64,000 nt of DNA from Nautilus pompilius (lineage: Eukaryota; Mollusca; Cephalopoda; Nautilida; Nautilidae). The position numbers and the translations under genes are program-made. Numbering within the stretch: the stretch's first letter is position 1; each line of letters begins with the position of its first letter. Where the stretch lies: positions 372,001 through 436,000 of the forward strand of contig JACATO010000337.1 of the NCBI GenBank assembly GCA_018389105.1, read 5' to 3'. This document shows positions 1 to 61,084 of this stretch, one piece after another. The notes below the pieces were generated by a model, which was given only the letters and a program-made list of their open reading frames with translations, did not search any database and was not told the origin of the DNA.

Positions 1-637
1 TCGAACAATCAAAGAGCTCCCAACTGATTGTGACTCAGTTCTCTTTTTGTTCATCTGTCAGCAGATGCGGCACAAATTTTGCAGCTACATGATGCATGTT
101 CAATTTTTCTTTTAAAATCATGTGGCACAAACTTTTACAGATGCCTACTTCTTCAGAAACTTCTGGACTGTCAGGCGACGATTTCCACTGATCACAGCAT
201 GCACTTTCCCAATGTGATCGTCATCCATTGTCGTGGAAGGTCATCCAGATTTGGGATTGTCTTCAGTGGATGTTCTTCCCAATTTGAAACGCTGGTACCA
301 CTCGTGACATTGCATACGGCTCAAACAATCCTCCCCATAGGCCTGTTGCAACATTAGAAAAGTCTCCGTAAAAGTTTTTCCCAATTTGAAACAGGATTTC
401 ACACAAACACATTGCTCTTCAAGATCCTTCATTGTTCAACTTGCGACAAATTGCCAAGTGCACTAAGCATACGTTCACTCTAGCGTGTGTAGATTGATGA
501 CTAACTGATGTGGCGTGATGCGGCTATTATTAGACTGAAGGTCAAGGTCACCGATACACAGCACTGCAGTCATGAGCATGCTGGCTGGCTGGTTGGCGCG
601 CTGTTTTAAAAGTTGGTTTCTTTTTGGACAGACCTCA
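1..637 (-). mobile_element. Mariner element, 5' half, runs off the left edge
   Basis: Read on the minus strand, this is the 5' part of a mariner transposon. Its terminal repeat (AGGTCTGTCCAAAAAGAAACC) ends near 637, next to a TA. The transposase start lies near 432-241 and encodes the N-terminal helix-turn-helix typical of FLJ37770/SETMAR-like mariners (FKLGKTFTETFLMLQQAYGE, then CHEWYQRFK). The second helix-turn-helix region (EEVGICKSLCHMILKEKL, then AAKFVPHLL) follows in another frame towards position 30. The reading frame is therefore broken. The catalytic DD34D part would lie left of the window. A second copy of the same family is at about 12848-13367. Confidence 0.85.
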
Positions 638-1115
638 TATATTGACTCTAATCCATTTCTTTATGGTGCATAAGCCCATCCACCTTCCTGCAAATAATTC
701 AAAGGGTTTTAAGATTTAATCCACCTACTATTACATATTTAAAAATAATTTTTTTAAATGTAAAAACTGAATTGGATTTATTTGTATAATTAAGCCTTAT
801 TTCACTCTTTTCTAAGCTAATAAGACCATTGGGTATCAGCATTAGAAATATTTATTTGAGTTTGTGATTTCCATGAAAAATTGCTACTGATTTTTCCTTC
901 AAATTATGTAAATGGATTTTTATATACTCATGTATATGTGTGTACCATTTGTCTAAGTGATCAGATCGAAAAACAGGGACACAATAAAATGATCTCATAA
1001 AACAATGCAACAGAAGCAATAGGTATTTTTTAGCAAAGTTTGAAACCAGAGACTGTGTCCTGCATATACACCTTTGTTTATATTTTTTGCCATCTGGCTT
1101 ACATGTTTTCCACAG
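638..1115. other. Intron of the PI3-kinase gene, no other feature seen
   Basis: AT-rich sequence between the mariner terminus and the acceptor (CACAG) of the first visible exon. The upstream exons, including the Ras-binding domain and the start codon, are outside the window. The minus-strand open frame at 852-1307 overlaps a real exon on the other strand and has no recognisable content. Confidence 0.6.
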
Positions 1116-50107
<48,992 letters not shown>

Positions 50108-50303
50108 AATATTTAAAACAGCAGTTTTCTCTGCCACCTAAACACCATACAGGTGTAGAAATATTTTTTTAACTGCCAACAAATACTACCACCACCACTC
50201 AGCAAAGCTACTAAATCTGGTCTTGAGCATCTTTGTGTCATCCATAACACACAAGTGTTTCCTCGGTTACACGACGTAAGGAGAGACATGTTGGAATTGT
50301 ATA

Positions 50304-50319
50304 ATTTATTTATTTATTT
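50304..50319 (+). promoter_or_regulatory. AU-rich element in the 3' UTR
   Basis: ATTTATTTATTTATTT contains three overlapping AUUUA pentamers about 200 bases after the stop codon. Such clusters commonly lower mRNA stability. The function here is inferred from sequence only. Confidence 0.55.
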
Positions 50320-50486
50320 GCCATTTTAGCAGAGACACATGCTGGTTTAAAGTATTTCCACAGCTAGATAAAACAAAACCGCTTTTTTCTTTTTAAACGT
50401 TATAATACCTCTAATTTCGCAGTAACAGGAATTTACCTTAAATATTCTAGAAGAGGAAATATGTGATGACAGAGAGAGATATTTTG

Positions 50487-50492
50487 AATAAA
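50487..50492 (+). promoter_or_regulatory. PIK3C2: Candidate poly(A) signal of the PI3-kinase gene
   Basis: AATAAA lies 380 bases after the stop and is followed within about 40 bases by GT-rich sequence (TGTACTGTGACTGTTTTT). Later AATAAA and ATTAAA hexamers (for example near 52600) could be alternatives. Confidence 0.55.
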
Positions 50493-53400
50493 TCGGCCTT
50501 TAACCTGTCAACTGTACTGTGACTGTTTTTACAGCCAGGTTAGTTACAGTCTCATACAATTCAATTTCCTGGCTCAAACAGGTAACACTGTTACAGGTAA
50601 TTAAAGATTTTGTATTATTAATGTATTAGCTCTGAGCAATTTATTTCATCATCAGCAAAAATTAAAACTGATTATACCATTTTTTAAAAAAATTGTTTTA
50701 TTCCAAATTTTTAGAATTTCAAGCTATTACAAAATGTTCTTGGGTGAGCTGTAATTATCTGTATATTTGTATAACAATAGATGTTCTGTCTAAAACCTCT
50801 AAAACAACATAGATCAACTGGAAAGAAAGGTTTCCATTATTAACTTATGTATATATATATAATTTCTTCACTATCAGAGAACTAAAATGTTAAAATTATC
50901 ATTACTTTTTTTTAAAAAAAAATTAAAGTTGTCTGAAAAATATACTAATCCAACCCAGATTATTCAGATGATTTCTTGTTTTTTCTATGACCGAGGTAGA
51001 CAACCGATTTTGGTGATGTAGCTTTTCTCTTCCTCCTCTTATCTTACTTAACCACTGCTTTCTTTTTTGTTTTACTTAAGTTTAAAATTTGTTACGCCAC
51101 TTTTTCACATCTGACTGCAATTATCATGTCAATAATATATATACTAAAACCAAATATTATGCAATCATGTTCCTAAAAAGAAATGTTCATCTTCACAATT
51201 TATCTATTTTCCATAGTATTCAGTTCTGCACAAAAGAAAGATTTGCTTGTTCAATGTAAATAGAACGACAAGAAAAGAAGGGAATTGAAGCAGTATTATG
51301 TTGTAATATGACCCTAGGACAACTCAGTGAATATCAGCAGGTTCACAAAATAATTTTTTTATTGTTGATTCTCAGGACTGCTTATGTTTCCCTTAAAGTC
51401 CTGGTAAAATCCAGTTGCAGCCAAGTGAATTCTGTGTATCTTTGTTACACCATAACACATGGCTAGCAAGCCGTGGTTACAGCTGAAGAATTGGTTTTCG
51501 TTTTATGGGAAATCGAGCTCAAAAGAGCTACAGGATTATGGTGACAGTTGGAAGATTGTATTATCACTAATAAGGTGATCAGAAATACCTAAACTGACCC
51601 CACTGCTTTGAGTAAAGAACTTGCTACCAGTATTTATCTTTTATCCAGTGGACTGATCCATTGTTCTAAACAAAATTTAACAGCATCAAAGGAGGTAAAT
51701 TTTGCTTGCATCAGAAAGCAATTTAACCCCACACACATGAAGTTTAGATGTAATGAATACATAATAGCAGAGGAAAACATCAATTTACATGGCAGTGAGC
51801 ATAATTAAAGGGCTAAAATTAAAATCTTATCAGCAGAGACTTCACAGCAACTGATTCAGTGACTTACACACGGTTGGCTGATTTGCCATTATGATTTTTT
51901 GTTTGGTTGAGCTGTTGATTAGCTTTCGTGTTTAGTTCAGAATATTTTGAGTATCTTCACTTTTTTTTTTTTTTTCCATTATTTTCCTTTCATAATCATT
52001 TGCTTTTCTTTCTTAACTCAACAGCTGGAAAATTGTAAAAATAAAAAAATTGAATTTAGCCTAAAACCCATCCCCAATAATTTTCTCTCTCATTCTCTAG
52101 TGTATCGCTTTATTTAATACTATCCCTGAATTTCTTTAATTCTTGATCGTATCATTTGGAAACAATCTGCTCCCTGCCAAGAGTTGCTATATTTTAAGAC
52201 CGCCCCAAGGCACCTTAGAATGTGCAATGCCATCTTGATAGGGAAAAAGTGCACCAGCTCCACTACCAGCAAGAGTAACATTCCACCGTGGCAGGTAAAC
52301 TGTGAAATACGTTCAGTGACTCGTCGTTGTCAGCAGCATTCAAGAGATGTACGCAGTTTTAAAGATAAACTGAGTCAGAATTTGTCTCTGTATTAGTTTT
52401 TAAACTATCAAACTGAATCTGTCAGTATCATCATTACTATATTCAGTTTGTTGTTGTTACTTTGCGACTTTTATTTTTGTGCATAATCACTTCTTTTTTC
52501 AGCGTTACTGCTTTTATGACTCATTGAACAACGCCATTGTTGTTTTTGTTTTTAATTTTCAAGAATGGAATGGATGAATGTTCCTGATTTACAAGAAATA
52601 AAATACACTTTTTTTTTACTCTAGTATAATACATTTTCATTGATATTTCCAAGTAAATTTTACAGCATGTCTTATTTTATTTACTGGGTTTAACAAATTG
52701 TCTCATTTTTTTTTTTTTTTTTTTGGTTAACTAGGCTTTAAAACTTTGTAGAAATATGGAACCAACCTCCATAAAGATGTCCTGACTCTGCCTGCTTAGA
52801 GAACGAGTCTGCCTGGCATCGGCATACTTCATCATCATCACGAGGTGGTGAGCTGCTTCTAAACATTTGGACGTGGAAAGTGTTACACAAAAAGGGCTGA
52901 TAGAAATTTTAATGGAACAGGCATAACTGGAACATTTCGTGGATAAATGGCAACAGTTCTTAGTTTTAAATGGTAAACTAAAAAAAATAAATCTAAAGTT
53001 GTTTGAATATAGATGGGAGGAAACTAAATTAGAAAAAAATTCAGAGTTTGCTATCAAAAATCTTAAATGTGAAGAACAACGCATCTGGGATGTTCATGAG
53101 GCTGAGAGAATGCTAGGATTAAATATGGAGCATAAAGCCAAACATTTGACTTCCACTATATATTGTCTGTCCATGTCCTGAAGATACTGCACCAGTGTGG
53201 AGTCTAGTTATTATGAAAGGCCAGCATGGTGAAATAATTAAAATATTAGTAGATTTGCCTATTTTGGATTTTAGAAATATGATTGGAGACCCCACCTCAG
53301 CAGTTTTCAAAATAACTTTTTGTTGTCCTTTTCTATACACTTACTAACACTAGGGGCCATAATCATATACTAGATGAAGAATCGGCACAGATTAGGGGGA

Positions 53401-54217
53401 AAAATGGTTTGTGACAATAAATTAAACTGCTGGGGTAATGGTCAACAGTGACAACTTAAATCAGTTTTAAAATTGTACTGACAAATGCTTATATAGTTTT
53501 GTTCCTCTAAGGACCTTGTATAAGCTATGACCGTTTTCTTCCTCTTTGTAATTAGTAAACTAAGGGAAGTACTGCACACCTGCAACAGCCAAATCTACCT
53601 ATGTAACCCATAGGAAAACAGAACCTAGTTAATTTAGTAGAAGCTTTAATAAGGAAAAAAAAAAAAGATTCTTTAAAGTTACAAGTCAGATCTGGCATCA
53701 CTGAAAACTTTCGTATTTCCTGAGTGCTGACCAATTAAATTGTATCCTTTGCTCATGGTTTAACATGACTGCGTGAATTTGGGTGCTGTGTAATTTTGTT
53801 TTTCTCCCCCCTCCAGTAATTTTACTACAGATGTTTCTTAACATCTGGAATGAACTGGTTGGGAATTTCCAAACCTTGAGGCAATCAGGTGTAAACTAAG
53901 ATGGCTTCCTGCAGTCTCTTAGTGATTGTTAACTTATAGTAACTTTTTCAAAATTCCTTCAAAATTTTCATGATTGGAAATTAGAGAAAGTTTTAAAAAG
54001 TTCTTTGGGGAATTTGTTTGGGATATTTTTTCAAATTTAAAAAAGCAGACTTGTTTTCTTTTTTTCAAAATCAGAGATTACATGTAATATTTGTGATCAG
54101 ATCTGCCTTTTAAAATCATTTTCAGCTTACAATACATTCCCCTTATACGTTGATACAGATCCATTCTTTTTTAGTACCAAATTTGAAAAAAATTCAAATA
54201 AATTTTTTTTTTATTAG
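50493..54217. other. Region between the two convergent genes
   Basis: AT-rich, with long T tracts near 51960 and 52706. It probably includes extended 3' UTR sequence of one or both genes. A plus-strand frame at 52939-53181 is unrecognised and may be a decayed retroelement. No RNA gene was seen. Confidence 0.5.
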
Positions 54218-54223
54218 TTTATT
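54218..54223 (-). promoter_or_regulatory. Candidate poly(A) signal of the tetraspanin gene
   Basis: AATAAA on the minus strand lies 53 bases beyond the stop codon of the tetraspanin-like last exon. Other matches lie further downstream, so this is only the first candidate. Confidence 0.4.
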
Positions 54224-54275
54224 CTTAAAATAATTTTTCTCAGAAGATTAAATAACAAATTATGAAAACCTAATA

Positions 54276-54347
54276 TTAAACCTGTTTATCAGCGCTCTCA
54301 TTGTAAGCTTCTCGCCATAAGCAGATGGAAGCAACCAAACCAAAAAT
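54276..54347 (-). CDS. Tetraspanin, last coding exon
   Basis: On the minus strand, the acceptor TTTTTTCAG is followed by IFGLVASICLWREAYNESAD, then KQV and TAA at 54276-54278. It corresponds to the end of the fourth membrane segment and the short cytoplasmic tail of tetraspanins (family pattern IFG...A.CL.R......). It starts in phase 0, as does the exon before it. The intron separating them is about 6.65 kb. Tetraspanins organise membrane protein microdomains. Confidence 0.85.
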   Translation of the reverse strand: MFGLVASICLWREAYNESADKQV

Positions 54348-55439
54348 CTGAAAAAAGAAAGAAAATTACATTGGTACTCGTCCTGCGTGGGCCAACATTT
54401 TCAGTATCCATGAATCATTTGAGACTAAAGCTGAGCCTGCTTCAAAAATTACTTATTTTAATTAAATATTTATCAGATGTTACAAATCCAGCAGCGGATG
54501 TCCACAAAACCCTAATATTAAGATCTGTACAATGTGTCTGAATTTACAACATTTGTATTGAAAATAAATAATGAATCTTTTTTAAGTTTAAGAAAGCTGT
54601 ACTTCCAGCTAATGGTCTTAGTTCTAATGTTTCTGCCACTGTTTTAAAAAAGAGAAGAGTTGGCTGAAGCTCTATGGGATTGACGCATATTTTCTTCCAA
54701 AAAGCTAAGTCTTTGTACAAGCTTTGAGCTTCCAGTGTAACTTTACCCATTATCTATCGTGTATATCCTCAGATGGAGGAACCCGCCCACCATTTTTCTT
54801 ATAGGCGCATTTTGTCTGCTGATTACAATATAAAAAATGGGATCATCTGTGGTCGCTAAGTCTGCATCGCCAGTGTTTTACCACCACTGTATCTCCTCGT
54901 GGTGATGTAAGGAACACTTTAACCAGGCATGCTGATCTGGTGTTTTTTTTTTTAATAAAATAACTTTGGACAAGAGAGATTATTTGACGAAATCATCTGT
55001 GCAGCGATGAATCCTGGTAAAGATGATTAAACAGCCAGGTATGCGTTATATGTTGCAGTTCTAGCTGTAATAACAAAAATGATGGGAAATTTTGTGGCGT
55101 ATTAAAGGCGACCATAAACATCCTAATATGAAAAGGGCTATGGTTCGAATTGGTTAGTGTGGATTCCTGGACCTGCATTGTTACATTTAGCTTTTATTTC
55201 CAACGTTATGCATAATAGGAACTGCAGTCCTCTAAAAATTAATATATAGAATTAAAAAATCGGTGGCCAGAAAATCTATAGATCATTGGACTTGATTAAG
55301 AAGTTAGGCAGGTATAAATGCCTTCACCAAAGAAATTAATTGGAAATCTGCTGTTTTAGAGTTTGGTGGTGGTAATGAAAGTTGTTTCACTCAATATTAA
55401 TTGAAGGATGCTCTAAATTTATTTAAAAAAAAAGATTTT

Positions 55440-56200
55440 AGTAAATGTAAAAACAAGCCCAAATATACAGCTTACTGAATTGTTAGAACAGTGAAATGAA
55501 AACTATAAAGTAGCTAAAAATGATTGGATATCATTTAAAACTATTCAAATGGATTGTACTACAGAAATAAATGCAAAAAAAAAATAACTGAGAAAGGGTT
55601 ATTAATATCATTAAGACTGGTTGTGCATCTTTCTATTTAGGTGACGACTTCAATAGGAAGAAACTGATAAACTGCACCTGTTATTGATTATTGAAAATGC
55701 ATGACAGAGAAAAACTGAAATTCTAAATACAGTAGTTAGTTTTTCTAGTCCCCCCACTAAAAGACACATTGAATGTACCAGAAGTGGACCAAACTCGTAA
55801 CGAATACATTAATACGATAGTTATTACAGAAAATGTGATTTTGAATAAACTGAAATCACTCAGTAAGGCTTACAAGAATACAAGAACAAACTGCATAGGT
55901 CATTTGACAGAAAGTGAATGGAAGCAAATGTTAAACCAATTTTTAAAAGTGATAAAAATTACCCTAGTAATTATAGGCCAGTTTAATCTTAAAATCATGC
56001 AGTCTGAATCCTCTATTAATGATGGCATTTAATGGTATAAAGGATCAAATGATGATCAACATATTCTTAATCACCTCTTTGGGGCCCTTTTCTGCAGAGT
56101 GGCCATATTCTTCTAGTGCATTAAGCTTTGATACACTAATGAATATACAGCCCTTTGATTTTTATGTAAATGTCAGTGCTGGGTACAGATATCTTGGTAT
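55440..56200 (+). pseudogene. CR1-like LINE reverse transcriptase, decayed (5' part)
   Basis: Plus-strand frames read NVILNKLKSLSKAYKNTRTN (about 55825-55885), SEWKQ (about 55915), and FKSDKNYPSNYRPV (about 55940-55985, in a second frame). This is the opening of a non-LTR reverse transcriptase: V...L..L...KS.GPDGI, W..A.V.PIFK....P.NYRP. Frameshifts and stops are frequent. A later part of the same kind of protein lies at 60050-60280, beyond the hAT insertion. Confidence 0.6.
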
Positions 56201-56988
56201 TTAAGAAGTGATACGTTGCCAAATGCTGTTCAATACAGATTGGCATCATGGTGGCAAAGGCAACATTTCATGGCCACAGGGATTGAAATGCTGGAGACTG
56301 GCACAACCCAAGATTGTGACAGATGAGCTTAGTATAACCAAGATTGTCATTTTTAGGATCTGGACTCGGCCTCAGATGCTTGGTAGTGCTGCTAGATGAC
56401 ACAGTGGGAGGCCAATCCAAGTCACCAACACATTACCAGGATCACTTTGGTCTTGCAAGTAATGGGTGTCTATGTCTCAATATACATTGTAAGTAATCGG
56501 CTTTGAGTTTATGCAGTCAAGAAAAGTGCATATCTGCATACCACTGACCATGGCAAGCAGGCCATGAAAAATAATGATAGTGGTTTTCTGTACCACAGCT
56601 GGGTCCAGGTGATGTGCTAGAGTGGAAAGAACAGCAGAGAAGTTCAAAGATGCCAGCGTGACTGCTATAGTGGTGGTTCATTGAAGGAAGCATTAGCTAG
56701 GATTGCAAAACTCAGATGATAACACACACACACACACCATGTCCAGCTGGTTAACCAGTATTATTTGGAGTTCCAGCTTGTTTTCGAGACCATCTGATTA
56801 CACACATTTTGAGCATACTTCAAGCTTTCATTCAGGTCAAAGGTGTTCTTGCAAGATAATGAATTTCTAGACTAAATGTCAGATTTTGCAGTGTCTCAAT
56901 AACTGAAAATCTTTTCGAAGAGTCGCTGTAGACCAATTTTGATGTCATTACTTAATGATACCTATGTCAACTACCAACATTGATGTCT
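56201..56988. other. Tetraspanin intron, unassigned sequence
   Basis: GC-richer than its surroundings, with a (CA)8 tract near 56722-56737. It separates the LINE fragment from the hAT element. It does not read as reverse transcriptase, so it may be another insertion, but no family was recognised. Confidence 0.45.
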
Positions 56989-56996
56989 CCTTAAAG

Positions 56997-59969
56997 CAGT
57001 GATTTTCAACCTTTTTCATCTCACAGCGCACTGAGCCAGTCACTAAAATGGTTGAGGCACACCATCAGTATTTAAGAATAGATTTGATCATTTAAAAGAA
57101 AATGAATGATGATAATGTGTTCATAAGTTAAAAAACTAATACTTTATTAATTTTATTGCCAAAAGTATATTGTTGATGATGGTTTTCAAAGATTTTGAAA
57201 GTTTTTGTGCATATTTGTTATTACTACACATTGAAACAAGATGTCATTGAAAAAGATGCCTTTCATTAAAATATAATATGAAATTTTCAGATATAGATTG
57301 TATTCAAATACAAACATGAGTAAAAATAAAAAGCCTTTGCTTCCATAAAAATATCAGTGGGAAACCTGTGCTTGGTGTTGTCTCATGATGTTCCTTGTCC
57401 AAGGTCGAATGGCTGACAGGCATACCCTCAAGTCGTCCTCCAGTGTTTGAAGCTGCGAGCTGTTCTTGTGTTTCATTGTGTTCATAGCAGAGAAGCCAGC
57501 CTCACACAGATAGTGTTGAGAAAGGAAGAAGTGCTTCAGTTGCTTTCTTTGTAATGATGGGGTATTTCTATCGAAGAGACAACCAGAATGAAGTCATATC
57601 TGTTAATAGGTGCTTCAGTTTCAGTCCTCTGTCATTTCTAATTTCCGTCAGCTCATCCTCTTCAGCAACAGTTAATTCTGCTGAAACGCAAACACTTACC
57701 ACAAACGGATCTCTCACCCAGTCCAAGGAAAATACATCAAGTGATGGGAAATACTTTTTCAATGTTTTTACTCAGTAGCGACAAACTTTGGAGAATTAAA
57801 CTGACATTGTCCAGTCTGCAACCTTTTGTCAGTTCAAACATTTCAACTTTGTTCTCTTTTTTTATTCTAGCTCCCGACAATGTTAGTTTTTCCTTAAAAG
57901 AGCTAACTTTGTCAGTACAAGTCAGAATATTTTCATTCTTTCCCTGCCTACTCTTATTAAGTGTTCAAGGCTTGGAATATATCAACCAGGAATGCAGCTT
58001 CATTACTAAGCAGATCAGCCAACTCAGACTCTTCTGATGTCAAAAATATAAGAAGCTCCTCCTCTAATTCATAAAACCTTGAAAGCACCCGCCCTCAAGA
58101 TAACCACCTCACTTGTGTGTGCAGTAGAAGTTGTATGTGAGCAGATTCCATGGCAGAACACAGTGTTGAAAACAATCTTGATTTTAATGGCCTACTTTTG
58201 ATATAGTTAACTATTTTGATCGTCTCATCTAATACTTTCTGGAGCTCGGGTACTACTGATTTTGAAATGAGGGCCTCCTGTGCAGGAAACTGTGTGAAAA
58301 CAATGCCAGGGTTCTTCTGTTTGGTCAGTGCGATGAATCCTTTTAGGCTTCCCAACATAGAGGGAGCACCATCCATGCAGATGCTTATGCATGATTTCCA
58401 CGACAACTCGTAAGAGCTGAAATAGCTGTCGACAACCTCAAAAATGTCTTGGCCTTTTGCTGTTTCTGGAAGAGGTTTGGAAAATAAAAATTGTTCAGTT
58501 ATGTCTTCATTACAAAAACCTGATGAAAAATGTTAAGAGTTGAGCTTTTCCAGTGATGTCAGTTGACTTGTCTAACTGGATGGCAAAACTTTTGGCTGCT
58601 TTAATGCTAGCTATCACTTGTGACTCAACGTCTTGAGACATATCAGATATACGACGACTAATGGTGTTATCTGACATGGAGATTTTCGAAATCTCTTCAT
58701 ATTTTTCACCAAACACAATATTTACAATTTTACAGCATGCTGGTAATATTACTGACTCTGCAGTTGAATGTGATTTCATCTTTTTTGCAACGATTTCTGC
58801 AACAGCAAAACTTGCTTCTCGAGCTTTGTCAGAAATAGTTGTGATTCTGATCAATTGTTGAGACTGGCATGTTTGATCAGCTGTGATCCTTTTGAAATAT
58901 TCAATTGGTTTCTCGCATAAATGTGAGTGCTTTGTGTGAAGGTGCCTTTTCAGCTTACTCGGAACCATAGCTTAGTTTGCCAGCTTCTCGCCGCAAACAA
59001 CACACTTAGGACATGGTTCTTCTTCTCCAGATGAAATGAATCCAAAGGACAAGTAGTCTTCTTTATACTGGCGCACAATTGATTTAGAAGTAACACTGTC
59101 GGTCCTGTGTGTCTTACTACCAGAACTAGTGCCACCCACACTTGGTCCATTGTCATCATTTTCTAACTTGCGTTTCTTAATAATAGATCTATCCGTGTCT
59201 AATAAGCCCTGGAAAAAAGAAATGACTATGAATATTTGTTAAGAAATAACTAAAACAAAATAAATTTTAAAATGCATTAACATGAGAAACAAATATTACG
59301 AATAAACCAAAAATAAATATATACTACATGAGAAACATTACAAGTACTGGAAATCAACTGGCAACAGATCAGACATGCTGTGGATGTGTGTGTAATGGAG
59401 GTTTGGGAGGGCACAACTCACCAGATCCAAACAGCTGGTTGAAGGTGACACTTTGCCACTTCACAACGCAGATAATGTCAACTAAGAGAAGCTATTACAT
59501 CCCCATGCAGTATTCCCAGTAGGAAAAACGTAGCCACATAATTATAAAAAGTATCCTAAATTTATTCATCTTTTTCCCTTCATAAAATACTCTGTTACAT
59601 GGGCAACTGTGGTTATAATAATAATAATTTTAAAAAGGCTAGTCAGTCGTGCAATAATTTTCATATTCTCACGCATCTTATGGCTGGCAGTGGAGATCCG
59701 CGGTTCTACCACGGAATTCAGGAGAGAATTTAAAGCTGCCATTTGTCCTTTAATGAACAACACAATTATTCATTTATAGCATCATTGAAAAAAAGGAGTT
59801 TAATGCGCTCCATAAAAGTACCAGTAATGTCGAAACATATTAAATGTTATTTTTGTATCCATACTGGGAACACAGTCCCACGGCCCTTGTTTGAGGGAGG
59901 GTTGACCCTCCTCAAAACTCCCGTGGCATGCCTATGGATGCTTTGTGGCACACTGGTTGAAAGTAGCTG
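56997..59969 (-). mobile_element. hAT transposon with target duplication
   Basis: The ends are CAGTGATTTTCAACC and, on the reverse strand, CAGCTACTTTCAACC. The flanking 8 bases are CCTTAAAG (56989-56996) and CCTCAAAG (59970-59977), seven of eight matching. Both features define a hAT element, here 2973 bp. It encodes a ZBED5/GTF2IRD2-like transposase on the minus strand and lies within the last intron of the tetraspanin gene. Confidence 0.93.
57360..59160 (-). pseudogene. hAT transposase (ZBED5-like), disrupted
   Basis: From the N-terminus, a BED-type zinc finger (EPCPKCVVCGEKLAN, then LKRHLHTKHSHL) lies near 59015-58925 with an in-frame stop between the Cys and His pairs. Next come KSFAIQLDKSTDITGKAQLL (about 58600-58540), ISICMDGAPSMLGSLKGFIA (about 58390-58330), and LLLHTQVRWLS near 58125-58095. 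The C-terminal hATC dimerisation block is LYLCEAGFSAMNTMKHKNSS, then LEDDLRVCLSAIRP near 57515-57405. The H.R/C.H motif usually seen before EALVSK is lost (FTQFPAQEALISK). At least one stop and several frameshifts make it inactive. Confidence 0.9.
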
Positions 59970-60039
59970 CCTCAAAGTATAGTTACAACTTTGCTTTCCT
60001 TCTGGTGCCTAACAACAATGTGATGTATCTTCTGATGAG

Positions 60040-60300
60040 CAGCATAATTAAAAATTGTTTGGGACTTCAGGACTGGGTTTTGGGTCCACTTTTGATTCGT
60101 ATAGAAAATACTGATGGCGCAATAGACAATAATATTTAAAATTTTGCAAGTGCTAAAATTGAAAAGATAGAAATATTTTTCAGGCAAATTTAGATAATTT
60201 ATTAAAATTTTTATTTAAGTGGAAAATAAATTTTAATGCTAAAATAAAATGTGCAGCAGAGAGAATTATAATCATGTTGAGGAAAGTAAAACATCTCAAA
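60040..60300 (+). pseudogene. CR1-like LINE reverse transcriptase, later part
   Basis: GLQDWVLGPLLI near 60062-60100 matches the SGVPQGSVLGPLLF block. FQANLDNLLKFLFKWKINFN near 60178-60237 matches the L..DL..L..W...W...FN..KC block that follows the catalytic FADD motif. FADD itself is degraded (NFASA). It lies just right of the hAT element and in the same orientation as 55440-56200. Confidence 0.6.
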
Positions 60301-61000
60301 AATGAAGGTAGTGCATACCAGCTGTAAACAGAGCAAATTGAATGGTAGGTAACTAACCAGTTATCCACTGGATAAATTCTTGCTTTGTCTTGAATGCACT
60401 GCGCAGTTGTGAATCCCCTTTTGAGATGATACTGATTTTCTGAAGCTCATTAAAATGTTTCCAGAGCTTTTCAGAATAATTAGGTTTTTCTGTGCCCTCA
60501 CGGAGGAATCTTTTAGCTATTTGTAATTAGTAATACTAGGGGTCATAATTACAAATTAGCTTTTTGCCTCCGTGCAGTGGCTACAAAAACCAGGCTAATA
60601 AGTTTTCAGCAACATTCCTTTTTTTCCTAATTAGCCCTGGATTTCTAGGTAAGGACCACACAGTCTTGATGATCACTTAGCAGTTTTAAAAGTAGGTAGA
60701 GAACATTTTTGGAACCCTGAACTGAAGCCATTAAATACAAAAAGGAGAGAAAAAAAAGAGACTACCTGGAATTCTGGCTTAATTCCTGCAGAGAGAAATC
60801 CCAAGAGTTTGTACACTGGACATGACTGGTTAGCCAACAATGACAGAAGCACACATTATTGGTTAAAAACTCTTCCGTTTTGGTAGAAAGCAAAAAAGGG
60901 ATTAGCTTTCCAAGAGAAGGATATTAAAAGAAAATTTTTTTTCTGTGAAGGAAAGGGATTTTTTTTCCCCTGCAAAATACTGGATCTGATAGTCTGTTAC
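60301..61000. other. Tetraspanin intron, no recognisable element
   Basis: AT-rich intron sequence; the 3' part of the LINE probably continues into it but cannot be read. Confidence 0.5.
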
Positions 61001-61084
61001 CTCTAGAGCAGCGATGCCAATGACAGCTGATATAATCAGGTTTATTTTTTGGGATAACCACTGTTCCAGTTTCTTGAGACAGCC
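61001..61084 (-). CDS. Tetraspanin, penultimate coding exon (84 bases)
   Basis: On the minus strand, the acceptor ATCTAG precedes GGC TGT and the donor is GAG|GTAACA. It encodes GCLKKLEQWLSQKINLIISA, then VIGIAALE. This is the final Cys of the large extracellular loop and most of membrane segment four (GC...L..WL..N........GIA.L.). An 84-base, phase-0 exon of exactly this content is typical of animal tetraspanins. Earlier exons lie to the right, probably outside the window. The subfamily is not determined. Confidence 0.9.

Noticed and set aside
52939-53181. 80-residue plus-strand frame between the two genes
   Set aside because: It is Lys/Glu-rich in AT-rich DNA, without domain or promoter; kept only as unassigned sequence.
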